Source: Photobacterium halotolerans DSM 18316 (GTDB lineage: Bacteria > Pseudomonadota > Gammaproteobacteria > Enterobacterales > Vibrionaceae). Taken from it: a DNA stretch of 64,000 bases. Each line of letters opens with the position of its first letter. Within the stretch, counting starts at the first letter, position 1. The stretch lies in NCBI RefSeq assembly GCF_000425165.1, contig NZ_AULG01000024.1, forward strand, positions 32,849 through 96,848, in the 5' to 3' direction. The notes beneath the pieces were generated by a model. The model made no database searches, was not told where the DNA came from, and saw nothing but the letters and a program-made list of their open reading frames with translations. Positions 55,683 through 63,575 of this stretch are shown here, piece by piece. The position numbers and the translations under genes are program-made.

Positions 55683-56521
55683 ACAACTGTTGGGGGCAAG
55701 TAAATCGTAAATTCATTTATCGGTTCAATTAAAACACTGTACGGAGCCTGTTGCTCTGATTCGTGAACGATACCGAGATCAGACAGAAGCTTAAATTTTG
55801 CTGACAGTAACTTAGCTGGTTTAACGTCCAGCTGTTTATGCCACACGCGATATGTACCTGGTTTCTTGTCTCTTCGATAATAAAACCCTGCCAGAGGGTG
55901 CGTCAGATAAACTAATGCAGATTCGGTATCCGGGAATCCCGGGAAGTCAAATGAATCAGATTCTGATTGGACTAAATCAACAGATGCTTCAGCCCAACTC
56001 GACTGTGTTTCCATATGGTATTTATCGTACAAACCAGTCGCTTCATTGAAGGTGCAATCGAAGCTAATTTTTCCTGAATGCCAGGGAAGATTCCATAAAT
56101 ATTTTGGCACAGTTAGTGTCCAGGAATCTAAAACTGTACCCAGGAACCAGACGCAACGTTCACCCGTTTTGGTATCGATGATGTATATCCGATAGTTCGT
56201 TTGCCCCATGGTAAATTTGGGGAACGGGAAAACAGCCGAAGTAAAATCAACATCAATAAATGGAACGACTGATATTAACCCCATTTTTTTACTGTTAATG
56301 CCGACAGTATCCAATTGGAACCTTTCAGGTAAAATCCCATGAAACCGCTCAGCCGGAACAGCATAAGTAATAATCGCAAAATGCTTTAATCTACAATGTA
56401 TATCTATACCCTTTGGCTTTGGTCGATCTGTTAAGTAGTCTTCTAGCTTTCGCTTTTCTTGCACGATACTTCCTTGAAATTTAAAGAATAACATGACTCC
56501 CCGCATCAGGATTTTCCTCAC
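55676..56521 (-). CDS. DUF2071 / acetoacetate-decarboxylase-fold protein
   Basis: A 281-aa cytosolic protein. The segment FAIITYAVPAERFHGILPER is the DUF2071-like opening, followed by GLISVVPFIDVDF and NYRIYIIDTKTGERCVWFLG. This is the double-psi-barrel-like fold shared with acetoacetate decarboxylase, whose Schiff-base Lys is not evident here. The C-terminus PPTVVG and the stop codon come from repeat R4, so the natural end may have been lost. The function is unknown. Confidence 0.75.
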   Translation of the reverse strand: MRKILMRGVMLFFKFQGSIVQEKRKLEDYLTDRPKPKGIDIHCRLKHFAIITYAVPAERFHGILPERFQLDTVGINSKKMGLISVVPFIDVDFTSAVFPFPKFTMGQTNYRIYIIDTKTGERCVWFLGTVLDSWTLTVPKYLWNLPWHSGKISFDCTFNEATGLYDKYHMETQSSWAEASVDLVQSESDSFDFPGFPDTESALVYLTHPLAGFYYRRDKKPGTYRVWHKQLDVKPAKLLSAKFKLLSDLGIVHESEQQAPYSVLIEPINEFTIYLPPTVVG

Positions 56522-56559
56522 TTGATGCCAGCACCAGAGCTAAATTACCGGAGTTTACC

Positions 56560-56690
56560 ATGCCACAGTTTTACTATGGCATAGATATAGCCAAACATAG
56601 CTTCAGTATCTGCGGTGAGTATCACCAAGACAAGGTGGATATCTGTCATGAACCTTGGAACCACTTTAAAAACATCAATTCAGGCGGATT
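56560..56690 (+). pseudogene. IS110-family transposase 5' stub N2
   Basis: Starts MPQFYYGIDIAKHSFSICGE at 56560 after CCGGAG, the intact N-terminus of an IS110 transposase. After about 35 codons it leaves the family and passes into R5. The stub/repeat junction (AGGCGGATTGTATGTCG) is the same as in N1/R4. Confidence 0.8.
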
Positions 56691-56691
56691 G

Positions 56692-56867
56692 TATGTCGCG
56701 CTTGCGTCTGATGATTCTCTTGGCTGTATCTGATGCACGCCAGTGACTCTTTGCTGGCACAAACAGTAACCAGAAATGCCTTTAGGTTCGCTGGTGTTGT
56801 CCGGGCCGGTTGTAGGCGCTCCCGGTGCCGACAACCTAAAAATACATCCCTGTATTTTTACCCTGGG
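56692..56867 (+). repeat. Structured dispersed repeat R5
   Basis: Same element, AAAATACA/TGTATTTT type 3' stem, and GTGACT/AGTAAC with one mismatch. 56868-56995 to the lipocalin stop holds no gene. Confidence 0.9.
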
Positions 56868-56995
56868 CTGTAGATATATTTACGTTCCAGACTCGTTGCT
56901 TTGATCTTCATTTTGCCCTGAATACATAACGCCACCAGCAGTGGCAAAGTCAAAGCGCTGCGCTTTGCGAATCCATATTAAAGTGCCTGTGTTAT

Positions 56996-57511
56996 TTATT
57001 GCTGCTGAACATAAATCAGTCGATTTGTATCAAACCCCCGTTCAGACGACATTTGAATGAATTTTTCCATCACTGCAGGTTCGACTGTTGGCGTTCGTGA
57101 AAGTAACCATAGATAGTCGGTATTAGGGCCAGACACAAAAGCATAACTGTAATTTTTTCGATCAAATTCAAACACAACGTAAGAACCGTAAAATGGACCA
57201 AAAAATGAGACTTTGAGATAACCGTCTGTTGGGCTGTTCACAAAATAAGCTTTGCCTTCCGCCTCTTTCCATTCGTTATCAGCTTCTGAATAACCCCGAT
57301 TGAGTACCGAAACACCACCATCTTCTCGCATACTGTACTCAGCCGTGACCTGACTCAGCCCTCTTTCGAATGAATGGTCAAGGCGTGCCACCTCATACCA
57401 TTTGCCCAGATAATTATTCAGTTCAAACCCCGATACAGGTTTTACTGATTCGGGCATACCCACACAGCCACTAAGCAAGACTGCACATATAATCAACAAG
57501 GTTACTCTCAA
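56996..57511 (-). CDS. blc: Bacterial lipocalin Blc (outer-membrane lipoprotein)
   Basis: A 171-aa lipoprotein with lipobox LLSGC (MRVTLLIICAVLLSGCVG). The lipocalin signature is NNYLGKWYEVARLDHSFERG (GxW motif). Later segments YLKVSFFGPFYGSYVVFEFD and YAFVSGPNTDYLWLLSRTP fit Blc. It binds lipids such as lysophospholipids at the outer membrane. blc genes are frequent passengers of integron cassettes, which fits this accessory region. Confidence 0.93.
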   Translation of the reverse strand: MRVTLLIICAVLLSGCVGMPESVKPVSGFELNNYLGKWYEVARLDHSFERGLSQVTAEYSMREDGGVSVLNRGYSEADNEWKEAEGKAYFVNSPTDGYLKVSFFGPFYGSYVVFEFDRKNYSYAFVSGPNTDYLWLLSRTPTVEPAVMEKFIQMSSERGFDTNRLIYVQQQ

Positions 57512-57654
57512 AATGCCTCCGAATACTTAGATGAATGACAAGGACTCGTCTTTCTCAGCTTCTGCCGCACTCCGTCAGCCAACATGTACGACTACAGAAT
57601 CGAAGCGAAGCCGTAATGCTTCAGGCGTCGCAGTGACAGGCCTGATAATACGCA

Positions 57655-58056
57655 TTACACCCATCCTCTCAGCTTGGCAGCGATGTATGGAGCAAAGAAC
57701 GTTGTTGCAAGAACAACAGGCCAGATGTTGCCCCCCTTGAATGTGTAGGCCTCGAGCAACTCGGACAACGATTTGCCTTGCCAAAGCCCGAACGAAAACT
57801 CAAAAGCGAGTGTAAGAACAAGCCAGCCCGCCCCGACAGCACATAGCACAAGGGGCCGACTGATATCCAGCCATGGAAGGGAAAAGTACGCCACGCCAAT
57901 GATTAAAGCTGAGAGCAGTAAACCGCTAAGCACGAGCGCGACCGGCGTTCCGAACCTGGGTACAAGTGCCGATTCACGCAGCACGCCATTGGCAACAGCC
58001 AGAGCCAGGATGCCAACCCAGATGACCAGTGCCTTGAAAACGACTACCTTCAGCAT
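57655..58056 (-). CDS. Uncharacterised membrane protein, 133 aa
   Basis: A four-helix membrane protein (ALVIWVGILALAVANGVL; PVALVLSGLLLSALIIGVAY; PLVLCAVGAGWLVLTLAFE; IWPVVLATTFFAPYIAAKL). GGAGCAGGTA precedes the ATG. Read on the minus strand, GTTAGGC lies 16 bases before the start; this is a perfect integron core site (GTTRRRY), so the gene may have arrived as a cassette. Several integron-borne small membrane proteins look similar. The function is unknown. Confidence 0.75.
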   Translation of the reverse strand: MLKVVVFKALVIWVGILALAVANGVLRESALVPRFGTPVALVLSGLLLSALIIGVAYFSLPWLDISRPLVLCAVGAGWLVLTLAFEFSFGLWQGKSLSELLEAYTFKGGNIWPVVLATTFFAPYIAAKLRGWV

Positions 58057-58152
58057 TACCTGCTCCCATCGCGCCTAACAAATGACATGGCTCCCCCCCT
58101 TCTGACTTCGCCAAACTTAGTCAGCCTGATTTCATTCTGGCCGGAGGTCACC

Positions 58153-58188
58153 ATGTCACAATGTCTATGGTATTGATTTAGCCAAACA
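58153..58188 (+). pseudogene. IS110-family transposase 5' stub N3 (very short)
   Basis: CCGGAGGTCACC-ATG-TCACAA, then TATGGTATTGATTTAGCCAAACAC encodes YGIDLAKH after a frameshift. The upstream leader is the same as for N2. Confidence 0.65.
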
Positions 58189-58284
58189 CGCGTAATACGT
58201 GACATGGTCATGATGTCAGCCATACTGCGCAGCCTGACACTATCGCAATGGAGCATCCATTTCCCAAACAGGAGCCGGATGCAC

Positions 58285-58755
58285 TTACTTCCTGATGGCC
58301 CGTAACATCCATGATGTTTTTTCATGAATCCGCATGCGATCCGAAACTAACGCTGCCGTTGATTCATCATCTGCAGACTGCGCCAACTTTAAGACCTCTC
58401 GTGAGGTTTTCACAACCTGCTCATGTCCTTTCGTTAACAGGTCCACCATTTCTTCTGAACTCGGCACGCCTTCCACTTCCTTGATTGAGCTTAGTCTCGA
58501 AAACTCTTTGTAAGTGCCCGGAGCAGGTACATCCAAGGTGCGAATGCGCTCTGCTATATCATCTACAGCAGTTGCCAATTCAGTGTAATGTTCTTCAAAC
58601 ATCAGATGTAATTCGCGGAATTGAGGTCCGGTCACATTCCAGTGAAAATTATGTGTCTGCAAATACAACGTATAGGAATCAGCCAAAAGGCGTTTTAATC
58701 CTTCCGCGATTTTCTGTCTATCTTCAGTGTTTATTCCAATATCAATGCTAGTCAT
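58285..58755 (-). CDS. dps: Dps-family DNA-binding ferritin-like protein
   Basis: A 156-aa Dps protein: dodecamer that oxidises Fe(II) with H2O2 and protects DNA. Ferroxidase ligands are seen in [20 protein letters not shown] and [20 protein letters not shown]. The length and C-terminal helix ([13 protein letters not shown]) are normal. The start at 58755 is preferred over an in-frame Met eight codons upstream because of AGAGGAACATCGG. It is a minus-strand module between stubs N3 and N4. Confidence 0.93.
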   Translation of the reverse strand: MTSIDIGINTEDRQKIAEGLKRLLADSYTLYLQTHNFHWNVTGPQFRELHLMFEEHYTELATAVDDIAERIRTLDVPAPGTYKEFSRLSSIKEVEGVPSSEEMVDLLTKGHEQVVKTSREVLKLAQSADDESTAALVSDRMRIHEKTSWMLRAIRK

Positions 58756-58772
58756 CCGATGTTCCTCTTTTG

Positions 58773-58880
58773 ATGTCAAAATTCGTCTAAGACATTAATT
58801 TAGCCAAACATAACTTTAGTACCAACGGTGAGGATCACCAAGGTGAGGGGTTGATCTACAGCAGCGATTTGAAGGATATC
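58773..58880 (+). pseudogene. IS110-family transposase 5' stub N4
   Basis: ATG TCA AAA TTC GTC TAA then [17 protein letters not shown] in frame. The stop at codon 6 and substitutions show decay. The divergent dps start is 18 bp away. Confidence 0.75.
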
Positions 58881-58946
58881 ATCAATGGACATTCTCAAGC
58901 CGCCATTTCTGCGTCAGTGGAATCCATACCGCGAAGACTGAGTAAG

Positions 58947-59118
58947 TATGTCGCGCTTGAGTTCGGTGTTTTTCTCAGCATCGTTGGATGCGCGCCAGTT
59001 ACTCTTTGCTGGCACAAACAGTAACCAGAAATGCCTTTGTTTCTCTGGTGTTGCCCGGGCCGGTTGTAGGCGCTCCCTGCGCCGACAACCTAAAAATTCG
59101 TCCTGAATTTTTCCCTGG
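58947..59118 (+). repeat. Structured dispersed repeat R6
   Basis: Same element; the first stem here is GTTACT (58998-59003) / AGTAAC (59020-59025), a compensatory change relative to R2. The 3' stem is AAAATTC/GAATTTT type. Confidence 0.9.
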
Positions 59119-59211
59119 AGAAGTGGACATCATCAATGGACATTCTCAAGCCGCCATTTCTGCGTCATGCGGGAATCCAAACCGCGAGTACGATTTCTAA
59201 GGCTGAGTATG

Positions 59212-59388
59212 TATGTCGCGCTTGAGTTCTGTGTTTTTCTCAGCATTGTTGGATGCGCGTCAGTTACTCTTTGCTGGCACAAACAGTCACCAGAAATACC
59301 TTTGTTTCTCTGGTGTTGTCCAGGGCCGATTGTAGGCGCTCCCAGCGCCGACAACCTAAAAATACATCCATGTATTTTTACCCTGGGA
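59212..59388 (+). repeat. Structured dispersed repeat R7
   Basis: Same element, AAAATACA/TGTATTTT type 3' stem; first stem mixed (GTTACT/AGTCAC). R6 and R7 are direct repeats about 265 bp apart, like R1/R2. They lie between stub N4 and the transposase 3' remnant. Confidence 0.9.
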
Positions 59389-59477
59389 TTGTGAATATAA
59401 ACAAGCAGCTGCGTTGGTCGGCGTATCGCCTATGAACTGGGAAAGTGGACAATATTAAGGACTTCGAAAAATACAGA

Positions 59478-59689
59478 GCGGCCGGGCTCAAGTCAGAACT
59501 GTTCTGTACATAGCTATGATGTCCGCTATGCAGTGTAACCCTGTTTTTAGACGCACCTATCAACGACTTCTGGCTGAAGGAAAACCTAAAAAAGTGGCGA
59601 TTATCGCCTGTGTCAGCAAGATTGTTGTTATCCTCAATTCGATGCTACGGGATGGCATTCACTGGGAAGAAAAAACGGCGTTAATTTAA
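59478..59689 (+). pseudogene. IS110-family transposase, C-terminal remnant
   Basis: In-frame sequence SGRAQVRTVLYIAMMSA, NPVFRRTYQRLLAEGKPKKV and ILNSMLRDGIHWEEKTALI then TAA is the conserved end of IS110-family transposases. The 5' part is missing. With stub N4 at 58773 it may mark the two ends of one element whose middle is now R6 and R7. Confidence 0.85.
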
Positions 59690-59802
59690 TGATTGACTTC
59701 ATAGTCTCTTGTTAGCTTAATTGCAAAAAATTGCACCAAAACATTACCCATATGAAAAACGATGATAATATTATTGAATAACTAAACCAAAGGTCTATTC
59801 AT

Positions 59803-60711
59803 ATGAGCCAAGAACTAATACCCAGTAACCAAATGAACATGAATTTAGTCCCCGTAACCGAAGGGGAAGTCGATGGCATTAACATGGGCGTGCTTTCTGA
59901 TGGCACTCCATTTTTGTCATCACGAGGCGTGGCTAGATTAGTAGGCCAAGCTCCGAGTAGCATTATAACTCTCGTGTCTAATTGGGATGAAGAGAAGTAC
60001 AAACCTCGTGGTGCAAAGATTTCCCAAATATTGAAAGAGCAAGGTGTTAGTGATTCAAAAATTCATGTTGAAGTCGTACTGAATGGTGTAAAAACACACG
60101 CTGTAGATGATGCAACATGTTTAGCAATTCTCGAATACTATGCTTTTGATTCTACTTCTAAGAACCAAGAAATCGCGCAAACTAATTATCGATTGCTAGC
60201 ACGTCGTTCTATTCGTGAGTTCGTGTACACAAGCCTTGGATATGATCCAAATAATGTGGTCCCTCTAGAGTGGAAACACTTCCACGATCGCATGCTTCTG
60301 AACGAAGTACCTAGAGGATATTTCAGCATCTTTAAAGAAATAGCTGACTTGATGGTTTCCTCAATCCGTCAAGGACTCGTTGTTGATGATCACGTTGTTC
60401 CAGACATCAGTGTCGGGACAGCTTGGAGTAAACACTGGGAAAGCAAAAACTTAGAAGGGAAGTATGGTCCTCGTACAAAACACCCACATAAATATCCAGA
60501 CTATTTCCCTCAATCCAAAGCTGGTCCAGTACCAGTAAACATTTATCCACTGGCAGCTTTGGGCGAGTTTAGGACTTGGTTTGAAAGCACATATCTATCA
60601 GAAAAGTTCCCTAGCTACCTTAAGGGGCAAATCAAGAAGCAATCAATTTCCGTTACTAGTGCGGAACTACTGCTAGAAGCTGTTGTTCCAAAACAGATTA
60701 CCAAGCATTAA
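59803..60711 (+). CDS. Phage-type KilA-N/antirepressor-like protein, possibly BstA-like
   Basis: A 302-aa soluble protein with AAAGGTC upstream. The N-terminal half (about 15-150) resembles phage Bro/KilA-N-type regulators (VDGINMGVLSDGTPFLSSRG, VARLVGQAPSSI). The C-terminal half has GYFSIFKEIADLMVSSIRQG, DISVGTAWSKHWE, HPHKYPDYFPQSKAGPVPV and LGEFRTWFESTYL. This C-terminal pattern recalls BstA, a prophage abortive-infection protein, but the match is from memory. The gene is more A/T-rich than its neighbours. Either a phage regulator remnant or a defence gene. Confidence 0.6.
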   Translation: MSQELIPSNQMNMNLVPVTEGEVDGINMGVLSDGTPFLSSRGVARLVGQAPSSIITLVSNWDEEKYKPRGAKISQILKEQGVSDSKIHVEVVLNGVKTHAVDDATCLAILEYYAFDSTSKNQEIAQTNYRLLARRSIREFVYTSLGYDPNNVVPLEWKHFHDRMLLNEVPRGYFSIFKEIADLMVSSIRQGLVVDDHVVPDISVGTAWSKHWESKNLEGKYGPRTKHPHKYPDYFPQSKAGPVPVNIYPLAALGEFRTWFESTYLSEKFPSYLKGQIKKQSISVTSAELLLEAVVPKQITKH

Positions 60712-60720
60712 TGATTACAG

Positions 60721-60744
60721 CCGCCATTATTGCTTTATTGGCGG
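60721..60744 (+). terminator. Hairpin after the BstA-like gene
   Basis: CCGCCA / TGGCGG stem with a 12-base loop, 9 bases after the stop. The T-run is weak. Confidence 0.45.
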
Positions 60745-60823
60745 TGTCCGCTTCCCCTATGCTGAGGCAGTCTAAACTGGAAACCTCTAGTTTTGAATTG
60801 TCTCGCTAAAGGGAAAGTGGACA
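60745..60823. mobile_element. Miniature IS-end-like element (~79 bp)
   Basis: TGTCCGCTTCCCCT at one end and AAAGGGAAAGTGGACA at the other form imperfect terminal inverted repeats. The same end (GGGAAAGTGGACA) occurs alone at 59441-59453. It is probably a MITE or deletion remnant of an unidentified IS. Confidence 0.45.
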
Positions 60824-60942
60824 GACGAAACCTGCGGGCGCCCCCCACCAAATGCCAACCGAGCAATTTGCTTAATAAGGCTGTCCGGGCTTGTTCAACA
60901 CCCGGATAGAAGTATCGGCTGCGCGACACGTATCCTTATTTG

Positions 60943-61584
60943 TTATATTTTTTTGCTTGCTAATAATAGGCAGTAGTTCTTTACCTTATCTACTTTTCCT
61001 CCAACCAAATAAACAAGGGAGTTCGAGTTTACCCAATCTATGTTTCTTGTTTGTAGTTCTTTTTGGAGAGTACTTTTAGGCTTAGCTAGCTTTCTTTTAT
61101 GCTTGTGTTCCCAAGACTGGAATTGAACAGGCAGATCTTCGCTGCCCAACCACCAATGGGGGATTGCCGTTTTCCATTTATCTTCAAGCCAGACATCAGA
61201 CAAAGCAATTATGTATTCATGATCAGCATAAAGATCATAGCAATTGATAAAAGACCGATCACTACTAACTACCCTTTCAATATCATCCACCACTAGTGAC
61301 TTTTGAATCGATTTAGAAAGGCGCTTTGCTTCAATGTAAAATATTGATTTGTATTTTGGAGAAAATACCATCCCATCAATATGCTCACTCTTCTTAACCC
61401 ACGGAAACTCTAACCAATGTACTGAGTCTTCATCATCTAATGCAGTTTTTAATGCGTTCACAAAATTGTGAACCTGATTTTGCTCTGTAAATCCTGTGGA
61501 GTCTCTCGCTGGATAAAATGAACATAGCATCCGCTCATATGTACCGCACATATCTTCAAAAGCAATTGATATTATTTTCTCCAT
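60943..61584 (-). CDS. PD-(D/E)XK nuclease-like cassette protein
   Basis: A 213-aa protein of no recognised named family. The segment SEHIDGMVFSPKYKSIFYIE followed by AKRLSKS has an Asp, then ExK after about 14 residues, the core of the PD-(D/E)XK fold. HWLEFPWVKK precedes it. The basic segment HKHKRKLAKPK lies near residue 165. It sits directly downstream (minus strand) of an attC-like site, so it is a probable integron cassette. A role as a nuclease in defence is inference from the motif. Confidence 0.6.
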   Translation of the reverse strand: MEKIISIAFEDMCGTYERMLCSFYPARDSTGFTEQNQVHNFVNALKTALDDEDSVHWLEFPWVKKSEHIDGMVFSPKYKSIFYIEAKRLSKSIQKSLVVDDIERVVSSDRSFINCYDLYADHEYIIALSDVWLEDKWKTAIPHWWLGSEDLPVQFQSWEHKHKRKLAKPKSTLQKELQTRNIDWVNSNSLVYLVGGKVDKVKNYCLLLASKKI

Positions 61585-61600
61585 AACTCACCTAAAAAAA

Positions 61601-61672
61601 TATAACGCTGGCCATCAGGGGCAAATTTGGAGCGTAGCGGAAAATTTGTCCCTTGCATGGCTTTGTTATGTG
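61601..61672 (-). repeat. attC-like recombination site A
   Basis: Arms ATAAC..GGCCAT..AGGGGCAAATTT and AAATTTG.CCCT..ATGGC..GTTAT pair with a few unpaired bases around a 13-base loop. This is the folded form expected of integron attC sites with R and L boxes. It lies between two minus-strand genes, downstream of the HEPN-like gene. Confidence 0.7.
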
Positions 61673-61678
61673 CGACGT

Positions 61679-62575
61679 TCATTTGAACTCATCATTTAGC
61701 AACAACATCGCCGCAGCAGTGGCATTGATTGCGTACATTGCTACATTTTCAGGCACTTTCTTGAGCTGTGTTCCTCCACCATGTGATGTGCTCAGGCGGT
61801 TCCTAAGTGTTGCAATCAAGATGAGTGGTTGCTCCCAGAATGAATCCAAGTTCGATCCACCGATCAGCGCCTTTAGCAGTGTCGATGCGGTGTCCGTTTG
61901 CTTGTATGCAACTGACTTTCGCATGCACAGCACTTTCATAACGCTCTCGAAGCTGCTGCAACATTTCGTTAGGCAATCCCCGAAATCCCGCTTTCTGAAA
62001 TCTTCAAGGGCATTCAAGAACTCTGCATTTGCTTGATGGAACTCTTTCCCCTTGAGCAAGGTGAGTGCCGGTTCAATGGCGGTCTTGTGTAGAGCTTCGC
62101 TGTCTTTCCTAATGATCTGCGGATAACCGCCAATCCTTGTGGCCATCGTCGGAGTTCCATAAAACGAAGATTGAAATTCCTCAACGGTATAACCAGTAAG
62201 GTGGTACGGTAACTTGTCAACTCTAAAAAAATCGTTGATCCCCTCTATTAAAGGATTGTCCGGCCAAGTAATGCCGGGCAGGTTTGACTTAAAGATGAGT
62301 TCGATGACATCAAACAACTCTTCATCTTTGCAGCTGAGGACGAATTGGAGTACGTCGTCCGGCTGCTGCCCTCGCGCATTTGAGAGCTGAAACTCCCCGT
62401 GCAAATAGCCAACCTTCGTATGTAGTTGCGCTAGGAACTCCCCAAAATGGCCCTGCAGGTGATCGCGAAGCAACATTATCAACCTGTTTCTAAAGGTTCT
62501 AGTGAGCGGCGTAAGTTTTGAATCTGTGTCAGATAATTGTCTTCGAGAAAAGACGTTGAAAAGTTCCTCAAACAT
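61679..62575 (-). CDS. HEPN-domain protein (AbiJ / STM4504-CBY_0614-like)
   Basis: A 298-aa protein whose C-terminal half resembles abortive-infection-associated HEPN proteins: FGDCLTKCCSSFESVMKVLC, then TASTLLKALIGG and TLRNRLSTSHGGGT. The RN-x5-H segment is the HEPN RNase catalytic motif. The N-terminal part (FRNRLIMLLRDHLQ, QLHTKVGYLHGEF) matches a linker found in the STM4504/CBY_0614 group. It stands between two attC-like sites, so it is a cassette. An RNase-based phage-defence or stress role is likely but unproven. Confidence 0.7.
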   Translation of the reverse strand: MFEELFNVFSRRQLSDTDSKLTPLTRTFRNRLIMLLRDHLQGHFGEFLAQLHTKVGYLHGEFQLSNARGQQPDDVLQFVLSCKDEELFDVIELIFKSNLPGITWPDNPLIEGINDFFRVDKLPYHLTGYTVEEFQSSFYGTPTMATRIGGYPQIIRKDSEALHKTAIEPALTLLKGKEFHQANAEFLNALEDFRKRDFGDCLTKCCSSFESVMKVLCMRKSVAYKQTDTASTLLKALIGGSNLDSFWEQPLILIATLRNRLSTSHGGGTQLKKVPENVAMYAINATAAAMLLLNDEFK

Positions 62576-62587
62576 GGTTCAACTCTC

Positions 62588-62647
62588 TTAGCACATAACG
62601 CTCAAAGCAGCTGCGCGGTACGCGTCGGCTGGCTTTGCTTGTTAGCA
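62588..62647 (-). repeat. attC-like recombination site B
   Basis: CATAACGCTCAAAGCAGC pairs with GCTGGCTTTGCTTGTTAGC around a 16-base loop with one extra base in one arm, as in attC sites. On the minus strand it follows the membrane-protein remnant and precedes the HEPN gene by 13 bases. Confidence 0.75.
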
Positions 62648-62707
62648 GCCCAAACCGGACTTTCGCGGCTTGCCGCACTGGCAAACCCGAACAACGGCAG
62701 ACTGCTT

Positions 62708-62933
62708 TTAATTAAAAACTACACCGGTTAACTGCGATACCGCGAGCCAACCGGAACCTGTAAAACTGTTAAGCGAAGCCAAGACGAACAACGCTACCGC
62801 CACCACCGTTTGCAGCAAACCCACAAACTGGCGAACGTTACCTTTTGGCGCTGCCGCAAAGAAAACCAAACGCGAGCAATGCCGGAACAAAACTACCGAC
62901 TAAAACCGTTAAAACCCGAACACCTGCTAACAT
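62708..62933 (-). pseudogene. Frameshifted small membrane protein cassette
   Basis: From ATG 62933 the frame reads MLAGVRVLTVLVGSFVPALL then stops. A second frame continues with AAAPKGNVRQFVGLLQTVVA and ends SQLTGVVFN before attC B. One indel near 62850 would join them into a ~75-aa protein with two membrane helices. Alternatively only one piece is used. The attC site at its 3' end supports cassette origin. Confidence 0.45.
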
Positions 62934-63341
62934 TTTATTCAACGACACCATGTCGTATAACTCTGTCATATAACTCTTTCAATTAGAAATAACATAAGCG
63001 ATTGATTATATTGAACTAAGTGCGCGTAACCAGATAAATCTATCAGTAAGATACACGACATCTTGTCGTGTATCTTACTCGATCGTCTTATGCCACCCAA
63101 TTGATATTCTTTGCTGTCTTTGTATTCCATGACTTACCGCAAAAATCAGCGACGCATAACTTGTGAGAAAAGCGACATCGGTCACTTACCCAGCACAAAA
63201 AAGCCACAGCATATCCACCCAGCTACAGAAACTGCATTCGTTGTAGGGATTGCCGCCTGCGCGGCAATGACAGAAGTGAATAATGAATGTCTGGCTGAAA
63301 ACACACTGCACAACAACCACAAGATCCCAGAAATCCTCTCA
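62934..63341. other. Non-coding stretch with a 16-bp perfect palindrome
   Basis: AGTAAGATACACGACA and its exact complement flank TCT (63046-63080). CGACA-CCA-TGTCG lies at 62942-62954. ATTGCCGC-CTGC-GCGGCAAT occurs near 63249-63268, like the tails of R1 and R2. No gene is convincing. Confidence 0.5.
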
Positions 63342-63516
63342 CCCAGGGAAAAATTCAGGACGAATTTTTAGGTTGTCGGCGCCGGGAGCGCCTACAACCG
63401 ACCGGACCACACCAAAGAACAACAAGGCATTTCTAGGTACTCTTTTTGCCTCAAAAGAGTACCTGGCGCGCATCAACCAATGTCAAATGAGTCACAAAAC
63501 CCAATGCGCGACATAC
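63342..63516 (-). repeat. Structured dispersed repeat R8 (reverse orientation)
   Basis: Same element on the other strand. Its first stem is longer and quite different in sequence: GGTACTCTTTTTGCC.. pairs as GGTACTCTTTT/AAAAGAGTACC. The 3' stem is of AAAATTC/GAATTTT type. Confidence 0.9.
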
Positions 63517-63575
63517 CCACCAACCCCCAAATTACACATGCTATTAACGTGAGCAGATATGCTGGCAAGCACCAC

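Noticed and set aside
56931..56996. Possible third attC site after the lipocalin gene (ACATAACGCC...GTTATTT)
   Set aside because: The inner arms (CCACCAGCAGTGG; AAAGCGCTGCGCTTT) pair with themselves rather than across the site, so the attC fold is not supported.
58056..58090. Complete attC beside the 133-aa membrane gene
   Set aside because: A perfect core site GTTAGGC is present, but no pairing partner (inverse core with L boxes) was found nearby; kept only as a note on the gene.
52605..59388. CRISPR array
   Set aside because: The repeats are about 175 bp, widely and irregularly spaced, and separated by genes; no cas genes.
63111..63552. Two plus-strand frames of 86 and 89 codons
   Set aside because: Their sequence is largely the reverse-oriented R8 repeat and flanks; no ribosome site.
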